A stretch of 64,000 bases of DNA from an uncultured Mycobacterium sp. (GTDB lineage Bacteria > Actinomycetota > Actinomycetes > Mycobacteriales > Mycobacteriaceae), in contig FLQS01000056.1 of NCBI GenBank assembly GCA_900078375.1, positions 140,850 through 204,849 on the forward strand. Direction: 5' to 3'. Below the pieces are notes generated by a model. It ran no database searches. It was not told the DNA's origin and was given only the letters and a program-made list of their open reading frames with translations. Position numbers and translations under genes: made by a program. Positions 23,452-30,715 of the stretch are shown piece after piece. How positions within the stretch are numbered: the stretch's first letter is position 1; each line of letters opens with the position of its first letter.

Positions 23452-24483
23452 CTACCGCCGGTCAGCCACTGCGGCCAGCACCGTGCGCGTCGACCACCGG
23501 TCCCCCACCGTGATTCGCACCCCGCCGTCGCTGTAGTGCCGGACCCGCAGACCGGCCGGGTCGAACACCTCCTGCCAGGGCTTGCCCGCCGGCGGCAGGT
23601 ACACGAAGTTGGCGTGCCCCTCGGTGACATAGACACCCATCGCACGCAGCCGCATCCGCAGGTAGCGCCGCTCCGCGGCGATCACCCGAATGCGGCGCTG
23701 CAGCTGGCGTTCCGCGTCGTAGGACGCCGCGACGGCCACCAGGCTGGTGTTGTCCGTCCCGAACGGCAACTGCATCCGCCACAGCGTGGCGGTCAAGTCC
23801 GCAGACCCGAAGCCGTAGCCGATGCGCATCCCGGCCAGCCCGTAGGCCTTGGAGAAGGTCCGCAGCACCAGCACATTCGGATACCGGCGGATCAGCGACA
23901 GGCCGTCGAGCCGGAATGCGGGCGCGACGAACTCGATGTAGGCCTCGTCGAGCAGGACGATGGTGTCGCTGGGTACCGCGGCCAGGAAGCGTTCGACCGC
24001 GAGAGCCGACTCCAGCGTCCCGGTCGGGTTGTGCGGCCGGCACACGACCACCACCCTCGCGTCGGCGGCGGCCTCGGCAAGGGCATCCAGGTCGTGGTGG
24101 CCGAATTCGTCGAGCGGCACCATGATCGGCTGCAGCCGGGCCATCTGCGCGAAGATCGGATAGCCGTCGAACGTCGGTGTGGCCATGGCGATCCGGTCGC
24201 CCGGCTCGGTCACGGCATGCAACAGCTGCATCGCCACACCGGTGGCGCCCTGGCCCAGCACCACCTGCTCCTCGGCCAGGCCGATCCGGGAGGCGATCAG
24301 CCGCCGCAGCCGCTTCGGCAGGAACTCCGGGTACCGGTTCGCGGAGTCGATCGCGGCGATCAGGGCTGACCGCACCGCGGGCAGAGGCGAGAACGGATTC
24401 TCGTTGAGCGACAACGCCAGTGGATCAGTTGCGTCGGGTAGCGCGGCGACCGTGTCGTCGGCGATCCGCGTCAAGGGCTGCAT
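23452..24483 (-). CDS. HisC-like PLP-dependent aminotransferase
   Basis: The 343-residue protein is a fold-type I aminotransferase of the histidinol-phosphate/aromatic aminotransferase group. It has LNENPFSP near residue 24, PHNPTGT, LLDEAYIEF, the PLP Lys212 in TFSKAYGLAG and the following RIGYGF. It is shorter than true HisC and is not in a histidine operon. It is the last gene of a four-gene operon; its ATG overlaps the KAS III-like stop (TGATG). I infer that it aminates a keto or aldehyde product made by the upstream enzymes; the substrate is unknown. The ATG at 24483 is chosen for this overlap. Confidence 0.85.
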   Translation of the reverse strand: MQPLTRIADDTVAALPDATDPLALSLNENPFSPLPAVRSALIAAIDSANRYPEFLPKRLRRLIASRIGLAEEQVVLGQGATGVAMQLLHAVTEPGDRIAMATPTFDGYPIFAQMARLQPIMVPLDEFGHHDLDALAEAAADARVVVVCRPHNPTGTLESALAVERFLAAVPSDTIVLLDEAYIEFVAPAFRLDGLSLIRRYPNVLVLRTFSKAYGLAGMRIGYGFGSADLTATLWRMQLPFGTDNTSLVAVAASYDAERQLQRRIRVIAAERRYLRMRLRAMGVYVTEGHANFVYLPPAGKPWQEVFDPAGLRVRHYSDGGVRITVGDRWSTRTVLAAVADRR

Positions 24484-25517
24484 CAGGCGGCCCTGCCGCC
24501 CCAGCGCACCGCGGCCGCTCCCGCGAAATCGCCGGCATGGGCGAAGGCCGCCATCAGGACGGTGTCGCCGGCCGCGACTCGCCCGTCGCTGATCGCCCGG
24601 TCGAGGTTGATCGGGATGCCCGCACCGAACAGGTTGCCGCACTGGTCAAATGTGTCGACGTGCCGTTCGGCGGGCAGCTCCAGCGCTTCGCGCCAGTTGC
24701 GCAGGAACACCCGGTTGGGTTGGTTGGTGACGAGCAGGTCGACATCCTTCGACTTCATCCCGATTCGATGGCACACCGCCAGTGCGACTTCCGGCACCTG
24801 CCGGTTGCCGCGGGCGAGCACCTTGGTGATCTTCGATTCGGTGAATCCGATGTAGCCTTCGGCAGACCCGGGCTGCCACCACTTGCGCGGCGGGTCGAAC
24901 GCGATCGTCATATCGCCGGCGAATTCGCCGTAGGTGCGGGTCTCGATGTCGAGGATCGGCGACTGGTCCGACACTGTGACGAGGCCGACGGCCGCGCCGT
25001 CGCCGGGCACCGCAGCCTGGGCCTTGCGCCGCACGGTCGGCTGGTCGAAGACCTGACCGGCCGCGTTCTGCGCGATCGCTACCAACGCCGTGTGCCCCGC
25101 ACCCGAGGACAGCAACTGGCGGGCCACCTGCAGCCCCAGCACGAACGCCGCGCAGCCGCCGTTGTGCAGATCCAGCACCCAATTCGGCCGCATGCCAAGG
25201 CGATGCGCGATAGCCCCGCCGCCGCCGTAGAACGGCATGTCCGGCATCTGGGTGTGGGTGATGAGGATGTCGGCGCCGGCGATGACCTCTTCGCCATGCC
25301 GCTCGATCAGCCCGGCGGCGGCGCGCTCGATCATGTCGGTGGCGGTCTCGTCGGGTGCGATGTGGTGGCGGAACTTCGGCGCCCGGAACATCAGGTTGTC
25401 GCGCAGTTCGTCGGAGTCGGCGAACTGGGTGTAGTAATCGGCGGGGACCGGGTCGCCGGGCAGGTAGCTCGAGACGTCGATGAGGCTGACGCTGGGTTGG
25501 CTCATGGCAGTGCTCAT
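24483..25517 (-). CDS. KAS III-like (FabH-family) enzyme with altered active site
   Basis: The 344-residue protein has the thiolase fold of 3-oxoacyl-ACP synthase III. Cys122 sits in NGGCAAFVLGL, and the C-terminal FDQCGNLFGAGIP holds Asn295. The catalytic His of FabH (in HQAN) is replaced by Asn265 in TNQPN, exactly 30 residues before Asn295 as in FabH. Loss of this His argues against normal decarboxylative condensation; acyl transfer or a non-decarboxylative condensation is possible. ATG 25517 overlaps the SRPBCC stop (ATGA) and is preferred to 25526. It is the third gene of the operon. Confidence 0.85.
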   Translation of the reverse strand: MSTAMSQPSVSLIDVSSYLPGDPVPADYYTQFADSDELRDNLMFRAPKFRHHIAPDETATDMIERAAAGLIERHGEEVIAGADILITHTQMPDMPFYGGGGAIAHRLGMRPNWVLDLHNGGCAAFVLGLQVARQLLSSGAGHTALVAIAQNAAGQVFDQPTVRRKAQAAVPGDGAAVGLVTVSDQSPILDIETRTYGEFAGDMTIAFDPPRKWWQPGSAEGYIGFTESKITKVLARGNRQVPEVALAVCHRIGMKSKDVDLLVTNQPNRVFLRNWREALELPAERHVDTFDQCGNLFGAGIPINLDRAISDGRVAAGDTVLMAAFAHAGDFAGAAAVRWGGRAA

Positions 25518-26179
25518 TTCATCCATCGGGGGGTCACCGGGAGTCCGTTGTGGTGGCGGTATTCGGCAATCGCTTTGAGGTTATTCATCTCGAGTTCATG
25601 GCCGGCACCGAACATGTCCCAGAAGTCACCGACCCACACCGGGCGTTCCGGCGGTGCGGTCTCCGGATAGGGGTTCTCGTCGTAGAACGGGTGATGGCAA
25701 TTCGTCCACAGCACAACCGAACCCGGCTTGTCGAGCACAGCCTGCGCGTCGATCACCCGCATCAGGTAGATCATCCACAGGTGCTTGCCCTGGTCCCACG
25801 CGCAGTGGTAGTCGACGGTGCGCGCCTGCGGGTTGGCTTCGGTTCGGGTGTAGATCGAAGTCTGCGAACCCAATCGGTCATAGGCCAGCCACAAGCCCGG
25901 CTCGTCGGTGGTCTCGAAGCCGCGCAGGCTGTAGGTCCATTCCTCCAGCGAGCGGGTGTCGGACAGGTACTCATAGAGTTCGTCGGGCGGGCAATCGATG
26001 TACTGGTTGACCGTGCAATAACGGCCGAAGACCTGGTCGTGCGGGTACACCGACCGCATCATCTCCATGATGACCGGGGTGGCCTTCTCCCGCGGAGAGG
26101 TCTCGATCCGGGTGACCCCGTCGATAGGGGCGGCAGATCCGGTGTGGGCAACGATATCGTCAAGCGCGGGCAGCGACAT
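25514..26179 (-). CDS. SRPBCC-superfamily (cyclase/START-like) protein
   Basis: The 221-residue protein has the helix-grip pattern of the SRPBCC superfamily in residues about 55-170: a YIDCPPDELYEYLSDTRSLEEW start, alternating beta strands, then a C-terminal helix. This fold covers polyketide cyclases and lipid-binding START domains. The rest (VWVGDFWDMFGAGHELEMNN) is a distinct Trp-rich tail. It has its own GAGGAGAG ribosome-binding site, and its start lies inside the 3' end of the ThDP enzyme gene (20-bp overlap). Its role in the operon could be to bind or cyclise a hydrophobic intermediate. Confidence 0.75.
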   Translation of the reverse strand: MSLPALDDIVAHTGSAAPIDGVTRIETSPREKATPVIMEMMRSVYPHDQVFGRYCTVNQYIDCPPDELYEYLSDTRSLEEWTYSLRGFETTDEPGLWLAYDRLGSQTSIYTRTEANPQARTVDYHCAWDQGKHLWMIYLMRVIDAQAVLDKPGSVVLWTNCHHPFYDENPYPETAPPERPVWVGDFWDMFGAGHELEMNNLKAIAEYRHHNGLPVTPRWMK

Positions 26180-27872
26180 GGGTCCTGCTCTCCTCTGGGG
26201 TTGGGGTTGCGGATTGCCGCAGCGTGGCCAGGAACGGTGCGAAGGGCGGGATTTCGTCGGCGGAACACTCGACGCTGACGACGGACGGTCCATCGTCGGT
26301 CAGCGCCGCTCCCAGCGCGGTGCGCAGCTGACCGGGGTTGCCGACGTCGACCGAACGCAGTCCGGGGAACATCGCCGCCAGCCCGGCACCCAAATTGCTG
26401 GGTCGGAATCGGTTGTAACTGTAGATATCTCGGTAGTACAACTGCTCACGCGTCACACACATGGCGTGTGCGTTGTTGTTGAACAGCACGAATGTGATCG
26501 GCAACCGGTATTGCCACGCGGTGTGCACCTCCATGCCGTGCATGAAGAACGAGCCATCGCCGGCCACCACCACAACCCGGCGCCCCCGACCGAAGGCCAT
26601 GCCGATGGCCGCCCCGAAGCTGTACCCCATGCCGCCCATACCCAGTGCGACGATGAACCGTCCCGATTTGCGCACCGGGAGGTTGTGGATCGCCGCCGCA
26701 CCGGCGTTACCCGCGTCGACGACGATGTCAACATCGTCGGGCAGAACGGCATCGAGTGCGGAAATCGCGTCCCGGTAGCGGATTCCGTCACCGCTATGGC
26801 GGGGCGGGAACAACTCTTGGCGGCCGATGACCTCGGGCACCCGCAGGCCGTTGGGCCGCCGTCCACCCCCCGAGAGCATCATCGCCAACTTGCTCAGCGA
26901 CGACCGCAGATCATCGGTCCGGATGTGGGTGCAGGGCAGATACGGCGCGGCGGAGCCGATGGACATCGTCGGCACGCAGCTCAGCGCCTCATCCAGGCCA
27001 GTACGTGCGGTCACATTCAGCCGGGTTCCGATCAGCAGACACAGCGCACTCTCCCGGATCGCGTCGGCGATTCCAGGGTTGCCCATCACGCCGGCGACGC
27101 CGAGTGACGATGACGAACCCATTCCCGGTGAGCCGCTGACATCCTTCGCGTCAGGCACTGTCGCGACCATGGCCCGCAGCAAGGCGCGCAGCCGCTCCAG
27201 TTCGGCGCGGGAGTCGTCACGCGCCACCTGCTCGCCGGCGATGATCGTCACGGGTCCGTGGGCCCGGCGCAGCGCCCGGGCGATCGGCCACGGGTCGCCG
27301 ACCACCGGCGGCTCCGGCGCCGACGATAGCCGGCTGCGCACCGGAACCAATGCCTGCTGAATATCCTTGGGCAGCAAGAGAACTGACGGACCGCCCTGCC
27401 ACGCCGCCGCGATCGCCTCCGGCAACGCGGTCACGATCTGCTCGGCGGACGTGATGCGCCGGCAGTACACCGACACCGCCGAGAACAGCGCATGGGCATC
27501 GAGCGAACCGTTACGGCCGCTGGTGTCCTGAAAACTGCCGCGCCCGTCCATCACAGTGGGTGGCTGGCCGATCAACGCCAGCACCGGGACCCGACTGGCC
27601 AGCGACTCACCAAGGCCTGGAACCAGATTCAGTGAGCCGCCGCCGGAGGTCGCCATGACGACCCCCAGCCCGCACCCCGACCGGCTGTAGCCGTCGGCCA
27701 TCGTCGCCGCAGAGAACTCATGCTTGGCCAGGACAGCGGTGACACGAGAGTGAAAGTAGGCGGCATCGTACAGATCCTCGATATTGGCACCGTCGACACC
27801 GAACATGTAGTCGACGCCGATGGCCGCAAGTTGGTCGACGATGTGGTCGACCACGCGTTGTTGGCTGTCCAT
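26160..27872 (-). CDS. acetolactate-synthase-like thiamin diphosphate enzyme
   Basis: The 570-residue protein has the three-domain architecture of ThDP enzymes. Residues about 1-170 form the PYR domain, with catalytic Glu52 in LAKHEFSAATMADGY. A central domain is followed by a PP domain with the ThDP/Mg motif GDGSFFMHG ending in LFNNNAHAM. The central domain lacks clear FAD-binding wording. It is close to acetolactate synthase and benzoylformate decarboxylase types, so it probably transfers an acyl anion from a 2-oxo acid. ATG 27872 is used; a GTG at 27881 is closer to GGAGGA. It is the first gene of the operon, 31 bp after a SigL-like -10 element. Confidence 0.88.
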   Translation of the reverse strand: MDSQQRVVDHIVDQLAAIGVDYMFGVDGANIEDLYDAAYFHSRVTAVLAKHEFSAATMADGYSRSGCGLGVVMATSGGGSLNLVPGLGESLASRVPVLALIGQPPTVMDGRGSFQDTSGRNGSLDAHALFSAVSVYCRRITSAEQIVTALPEAIAAAWQGGPSVLLLPKDIQQALVPVRSRLSSAPEPPVVGDPWPIARALRRAHGPVTIIAGEQVARDDSRAELERLRALLRAMVATVPDAKDVSGSPGMGSSSSLGVAGVMGNPGIADAIRESALCLLIGTRLNVTARTGLDEALSCVPTMSIGSAAPYLPCTHIRTDDLRSSLSKLAMMLSGGGRRPNGLRVPEVIGRQELFPPRHSGDGIRYRDAISALDAVLPDDVDIVVDAGNAGAAAIHNLPVRKSGRFIVALGMGGMGYSFGAAIGMAFGRGRRVVVVAGDGSFFMHGMEVHTAWQYRLPITFVLFNNNAHAMCVTREQLYYRDIYSYNRFRPSNLGAGLAAMFPGLRSVDVGNPGQLRTALGAALTDDGPSVVSVECSADEIPPFAPFLATLRQSATPTPEESRTHVAARA

Positions 27873-27903
27873 CTGGATCACCTGTCCTCCCCGCCCTCTC
27901 AGT

Positions 27904-27931
27904 GACACGAGGAGCGGGCAGGATCGGTTCA
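27904..27931 (-). promoter_or_regulatory. SigL-type promoter of the ThDP/KAS III-like operon
   Basis: On the minus strand TGAACC (-35), 16 nt, and CGTGTC (-10) match the known SigL consensus TGAACC-N16-CGTGT(A/G) except for the last base. The -10 ends 31 bp before the ThDP enzyme ATG. TGAACC is also half of a short palindrome (GGTTCA-TCA-TGAACC, 27926-27940). Confidence 0.7.
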
Positions 27932-27970
27932 TCATGAACCAATGAGAACTGTTTTGGGAGAACGCTTTTG

Positions 27971-27988
27971 ACTGATCGCTAGATCAGT
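27971..27988. terminator. short inverted repeat after rslA
   Basis: ACTGATC-GCTA-GATCAGT is a perfect 7-bp inverted repeat 6 bp past the rslA stop. It could end the sigL-rslA transcript weakly, or be an operator for the following operon; no T run follows on the minus strand. Confidence 0.4.
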
Positions 27989-27994
27989 GGGTGA

Positions 27995-28708
27995 CTACAG
28001 GCTGCGTTCCAGCAGCACGTCTCCGGTGTCGGCCTTGACGATCTGCACGGTCGCGATCTTCTCCATCGGCATCGACGTGCTACCGGCTGGCGAAGCCGAC
28101 TCACCTTCGCGGGCCATCCACGTTGCCAGCTGGACCCGGCTGCCGTCGCGACCGACCGCATACATCGCCAGCTTGTCACCGTCTTCGGTGGCGTCCTCGC
28201 CGATCTCCTCGTGGTACGTGCACGTCATCTCGACGTGGGTGCCCCATCCCATCGGGGTCACCTGCACCGTGGCGTCGAAGGAGGACGGCGTCACCGGTGT
28301 CATGCTGACCGACGAGGCAGAAACCTGTGGTGCCGGGGTGGTTGTTCCGAACGGGGCTGGCTTGACCGCGACGAGGATCCCGACAGCCAGAACCGCGGCC
28401 GCCGCACCAGCCACCGTCCAGGTGATCCACCGTCCGCGGCGGCGACGTCGGCGCACCTCCCAGAGCACACCGTCGAGAAGCTGCGGGCGCAGCGGCGGCG
28501 GTTCCATACCGCCGGTGTCGATCGCGGCCACGTCGTCGGAGCTGAGCATGGCCAGCAGGGCGGGCATGCCGCTGAGCTCACCGACGGACGTTCGGCAGGG
28601 CACGCAACCACTCAGGTGCGCTTCGTATTCGCGGCGTTCACTGCTCGACAGAGACCCCAGCACATAGGAGGCATCCCAAGTCTCGTAGGGATCGTACGGA
28701 TCGTTCAT
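27995..28708 (-). CDS. rslA: anti-sigma factor RslA (anti-SigL)
   Basis: The 237-residue protein has an N-terminal zinc-binding anti-sigma domain with H31-x3-C35-x2-C38. An Arg-rich stop-transfer cluster (RRRRRRGRW) is followed by a single membrane helix at residues about 95-115, then an extracytoplasmic domain of about 120 residues. This is the layout of RslA, which holds SigL at the membrane and releases it on oxidation of the zinc site. Its start overlaps the sigL stop (ATGA), guaranteeing coupled synthesis. Length is close to the M. tuberculosis protein. Confidence 0.93.
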   Translation of the reverse strand: MNDPYDPYETWDASYVLGSLSSSERREYEAHLSGCVPCRTSVGELSGMPALLAMLSSDDVAAIDTGGMEPPPLRPQLLDGVLWEVRRRRRRGRWITWTVAGAAAAVLAVGILVAVKPAPFGTTTPAPQVSASSVSMTPVTPSSFDATVQVTPMGWGTHVEMTCTYHEEIGEDATEDGDKLAMYAVGRDGSRVQLATWMAREGESASPAGSTSMPMEKIATVQIVKADTGDVLLERSL

Positions 28709-29223
28709 CGGGTCACCCCCATCTCCTGCAGCGTCAAGCGAAGCGCACGCACCGCGTAGTGCAGCCTCGACTTCACCGTTCCCTCGGCAATCTGAAGGTC
28801 CGCCGCGATCTGCGCCGTGGTCCAGCCAAGATAGTAGGAACGGCGGACCACAGCGCGATGGTCGGGGGACAGCTGGGCCAGCGCGTCGCCGATCAGCAAC
28901 CGGTCCAGTGCCGTGTTGACCTCGTCCGGCCCGGCGGGTTCGGGTGCCCCCTCGGTGTCCAGCGAGTCGGTCTCCTTACGGAACCTGGCACTGCGGCGTT
29001 CGTCGATGATCATGTTGCGGGCGACCGTGAACAGCCAGGCCCGTGCCGAACGCTCGGCATCGCCGGAAACCTCAGGATGCTGCCAGGCCCGCAGCAGCGT
29101 CTCCTGCACAACGTCCTCTGCGCGCGCCGGATCACCGGTGAGCCGCAGCGCATAGCGCCACAACGCGGCCGCATGCTCCTCGTAGAGCACGCGCACCAAT
29201 GCCGCCTCCGGGTCGTCCATCAC
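28705..29223 (-). CDS. sigL: ECF sigma factor SigL
   Basis: The 172-residue protein is a group 4 sigma factor. Region 2 has WRYALRLTGDPARAEDVVQE and ARAWLFTVARNMIIDERR. Region 4 has ALAQLSPDHRAVV and the helix-turn-helix WTTAQIAADLQIAEGTVKSR. No regions 1 or 3 are present, as expected for ECF factors. Gene order with map, adk and secY upstream and rslA downstream identifies SigL. In M. tuberculosis SigL controls polyketide synthase, membrane and secreted-protein genes. A SigL-type promoter precedes it, indicating autoregulation. Confidence 0.94.
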   Translation of the reverse strand: MMDDPEAALVRVLYEEHAAALWRYALRLTGDPARAEDVVQETLLRAWQHPEVSGDAERSARAWLFTVARNMIIDERRSARFRKETDSLDTEGAPEPAGPDEVNTALDRLLIGDALAQLSPDHRAVVRRSYYLGWTTAQIAADLQIAEGTVKSRLHYAVRALRLTLQEMGVTR

Positions 29224-29239
29224 TCAACCTCCCGGCTGA

Positions 29240-29267
29240 TACACGTAACCGGCGAGTGTCTGGTTCA
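29240..29267 (-). promoter_or_regulatory. SigL autoregulatory promoter
   Basis: TGAACC, 16 nt and CGTGTA on the minus strand agree with the published SigL consensus at every position. The -10 lies 17 bp before the sigL start codon, so the untranslated leader is very short. Confidence 0.8.
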
Positions 29268-29365
29268 AAGTGTGCGCGAAGGCGCACCCGTCGAGCATCG
29301 AAATCGACGCCAGGGTCGTGATTCGGGCCGAGTAACAGCCATGATGGCGATCTCGGCGCGTAAGG

Positions 29366-30163
29366 CTAGGCGGTGAGGATTCGCGGGCCGTCGTCGGTGA
29401 CCGCGACCGTGTGCTCCCAGTGCGCCGCCCGGGACCCGTCGGAAGTGACGACGGTCCATTCGTCGGCCAAGATCCGCGTCTTGGTGGTGCCCAGGGTCAG
29501 CATCGGCTCGATCGCCAGCACCGATCCGGCAACCAGCAGCGGTCCGCGGCCGGGCTCGCCCTCGTTGGGCAGGAAGGGGTCCATGTGCATCTGCCTGCCG
29601 ATGCCGTGGCCGCCGTAGCCTGCGACGATGCCAAATTGCCGACCGTACTTCCGCTCGGCGGCGCGGGTACCGGTCTCGACGGCGTGCGAGACGTCAGTGA
29701 GCCGGTTGCCGGGGATCATGGCGGCGATGCCGGCTTCCATGGACTGCTTCGTCGCAGCCGACAGGGCCTCGTCCATCGCGATCAGCGTGCCGATGCCGAA
29801 GGTGACGGCGGCGTCGCCGTGCCAGCCCTCGATGATCGCACCGCAGTCGATCGAGACCAGGTCACCGGCCGCGAGCTTCTCCTCGGACGTCGGAATGCCG
29901 TGCACCACCCGGTCATTGACCGACGAGCAGATGCTGGCGGGATAGCCGTGGTAGCCCAGAAACGACGGGATGCCGTTGGCCTCCCGGATCACCGACTCGG
30001 CGACGTCGTCGAGATCCTTGGTGGACACCCCGGGTGCGGCGGCCGCCTGGACGGCGCGCAGGGCGGCGGCCACCACGGCCCCGGCAGCGGCCATCGCATC
30101 CAATTCACCCGGCGTGCGGGCGGGAACCGTCTTGCGATTGCGCAGACCGGGCAGCGAGACCAT
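29366..30163 (-). CDS. map: type I methionine aminopeptidase
   Basis: The 265-residue enzyme carries the five metal ligands of methionine aminopeptidase: Asp in SIDCGA, Asp in WHGDAAVTF, His in GYGGHGIGR, Glu in LAIEPML and Glu in HWEHTVAV. It removes N-terminal Met from new proteins. This is the shorter mycobacterial MapA form without an SH3-like N-terminal extension. It starts 6 bp after adk ends and forms the usual secY-adk-map operon. A gap of 142 bp containing the SigL promoter separates it from sigL. Confidence 0.96.
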   Translation of the reverse strand: MVSLPGLRNRKTVPARTPGELDAMAAAGAVVAAALRAVQAAAAPGVSTKDLDDVAESVIREANGIPSFLGYHGYPASICSSVNDRVVHGIPTSEEKLAAGDLVSIDCGAIIEGWHGDAAVTFGIGTLIAMDEALSAATKQSMEAGIAAMIPGNRLTDVSHAVETGTRAAERKYGRQFGIVAGYGGHGIGRQMHMDPFLPNEGEPGRGPLLVAGSVLAIEPMLTLGTTKTRILADEWTVVTSDGSRAAHWEHTVAVTDDGPRILTA

Positions 30164-30169
30164 CGAGGA

Positions 30170-30715
30170 TCAGTGGCCGAGTGCCTGCAACGCCCGGGCG
30201 AACACCTCGTCAGTGCTGCCGACGGCGTCGACGGTCTTGAGCTCACCGCTGTAGTAGTCCAGCAGCGGCGCGGTCTCGTCGCGGTAGACCTTGAACCGGT
30301 TGCGGATGACATCCTCTTTGTCGTCATCGCGGCCGCGGCTCATCAGCCGGGCGACCAGCTCGTCCTCGGGCACCCGGAATTCGAGCACGGCATCCAGCTT
30401 GAGGCTGCGACGGCTGAGCATTTGCTTGAGCGCCTCGGCCTGCTCCACCGACCGGGGGAACCCGTCCAGAATGAACCCGCTGGCGGCGTCCTCGGCGTCG
30501 AGCCGGTCGTCGACCAGTGCATTGGTCAAGGTGGCCGGAACCAGGTCGCCGGCGTCGAGATACTTCTTTGCCTCCAGCCCCAGCTCGGTGCCGGTGCTGA
30601 TGTTGTGCCGGAACAGGTCGCCGGTGGAGATGTGCGGAATGCCGAGTTTCTTGGCCAGGTCAGCGGCCTGGGTTCCCTTGCCCGCGCCAGGCGGTCCAAG
30701 CAAAACGATTCTCAC
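30170..30715 (-). CDS. adk: adenylate kinase
   Basis: The 181-residue enzyme has the P-loop GPPGAGKGTQ at residues 7-16, the NMP-binding helix STGDLFR and the short LID typical of actinobacterial adenylate kinases (no zinc finger). DGFPRSVEQAEAL supplies the adenine pocket. It converts ATP and AMP to two ADP. Its ATG overlaps the secY stop by 4 bp and map follows at 6 bp, so the three are one transcript. Confidence 0.97.
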   Translation of the reverse strand: MRIVLLGPPGAGKGTQAADLAKKLGIPHISTGDLFRHNISTGTELGLEAKKYLDAGDLVPATLTNALVDDRLDAEDAASGFILDGFPRSVEQAEALKQMLSRRSLKLDAVLEFRVPEDELVARLMSRGRDDDKEDVIRNRFKVYRDETAPLLDYYSGELKTVDAVGSTDEVFARALQALGH

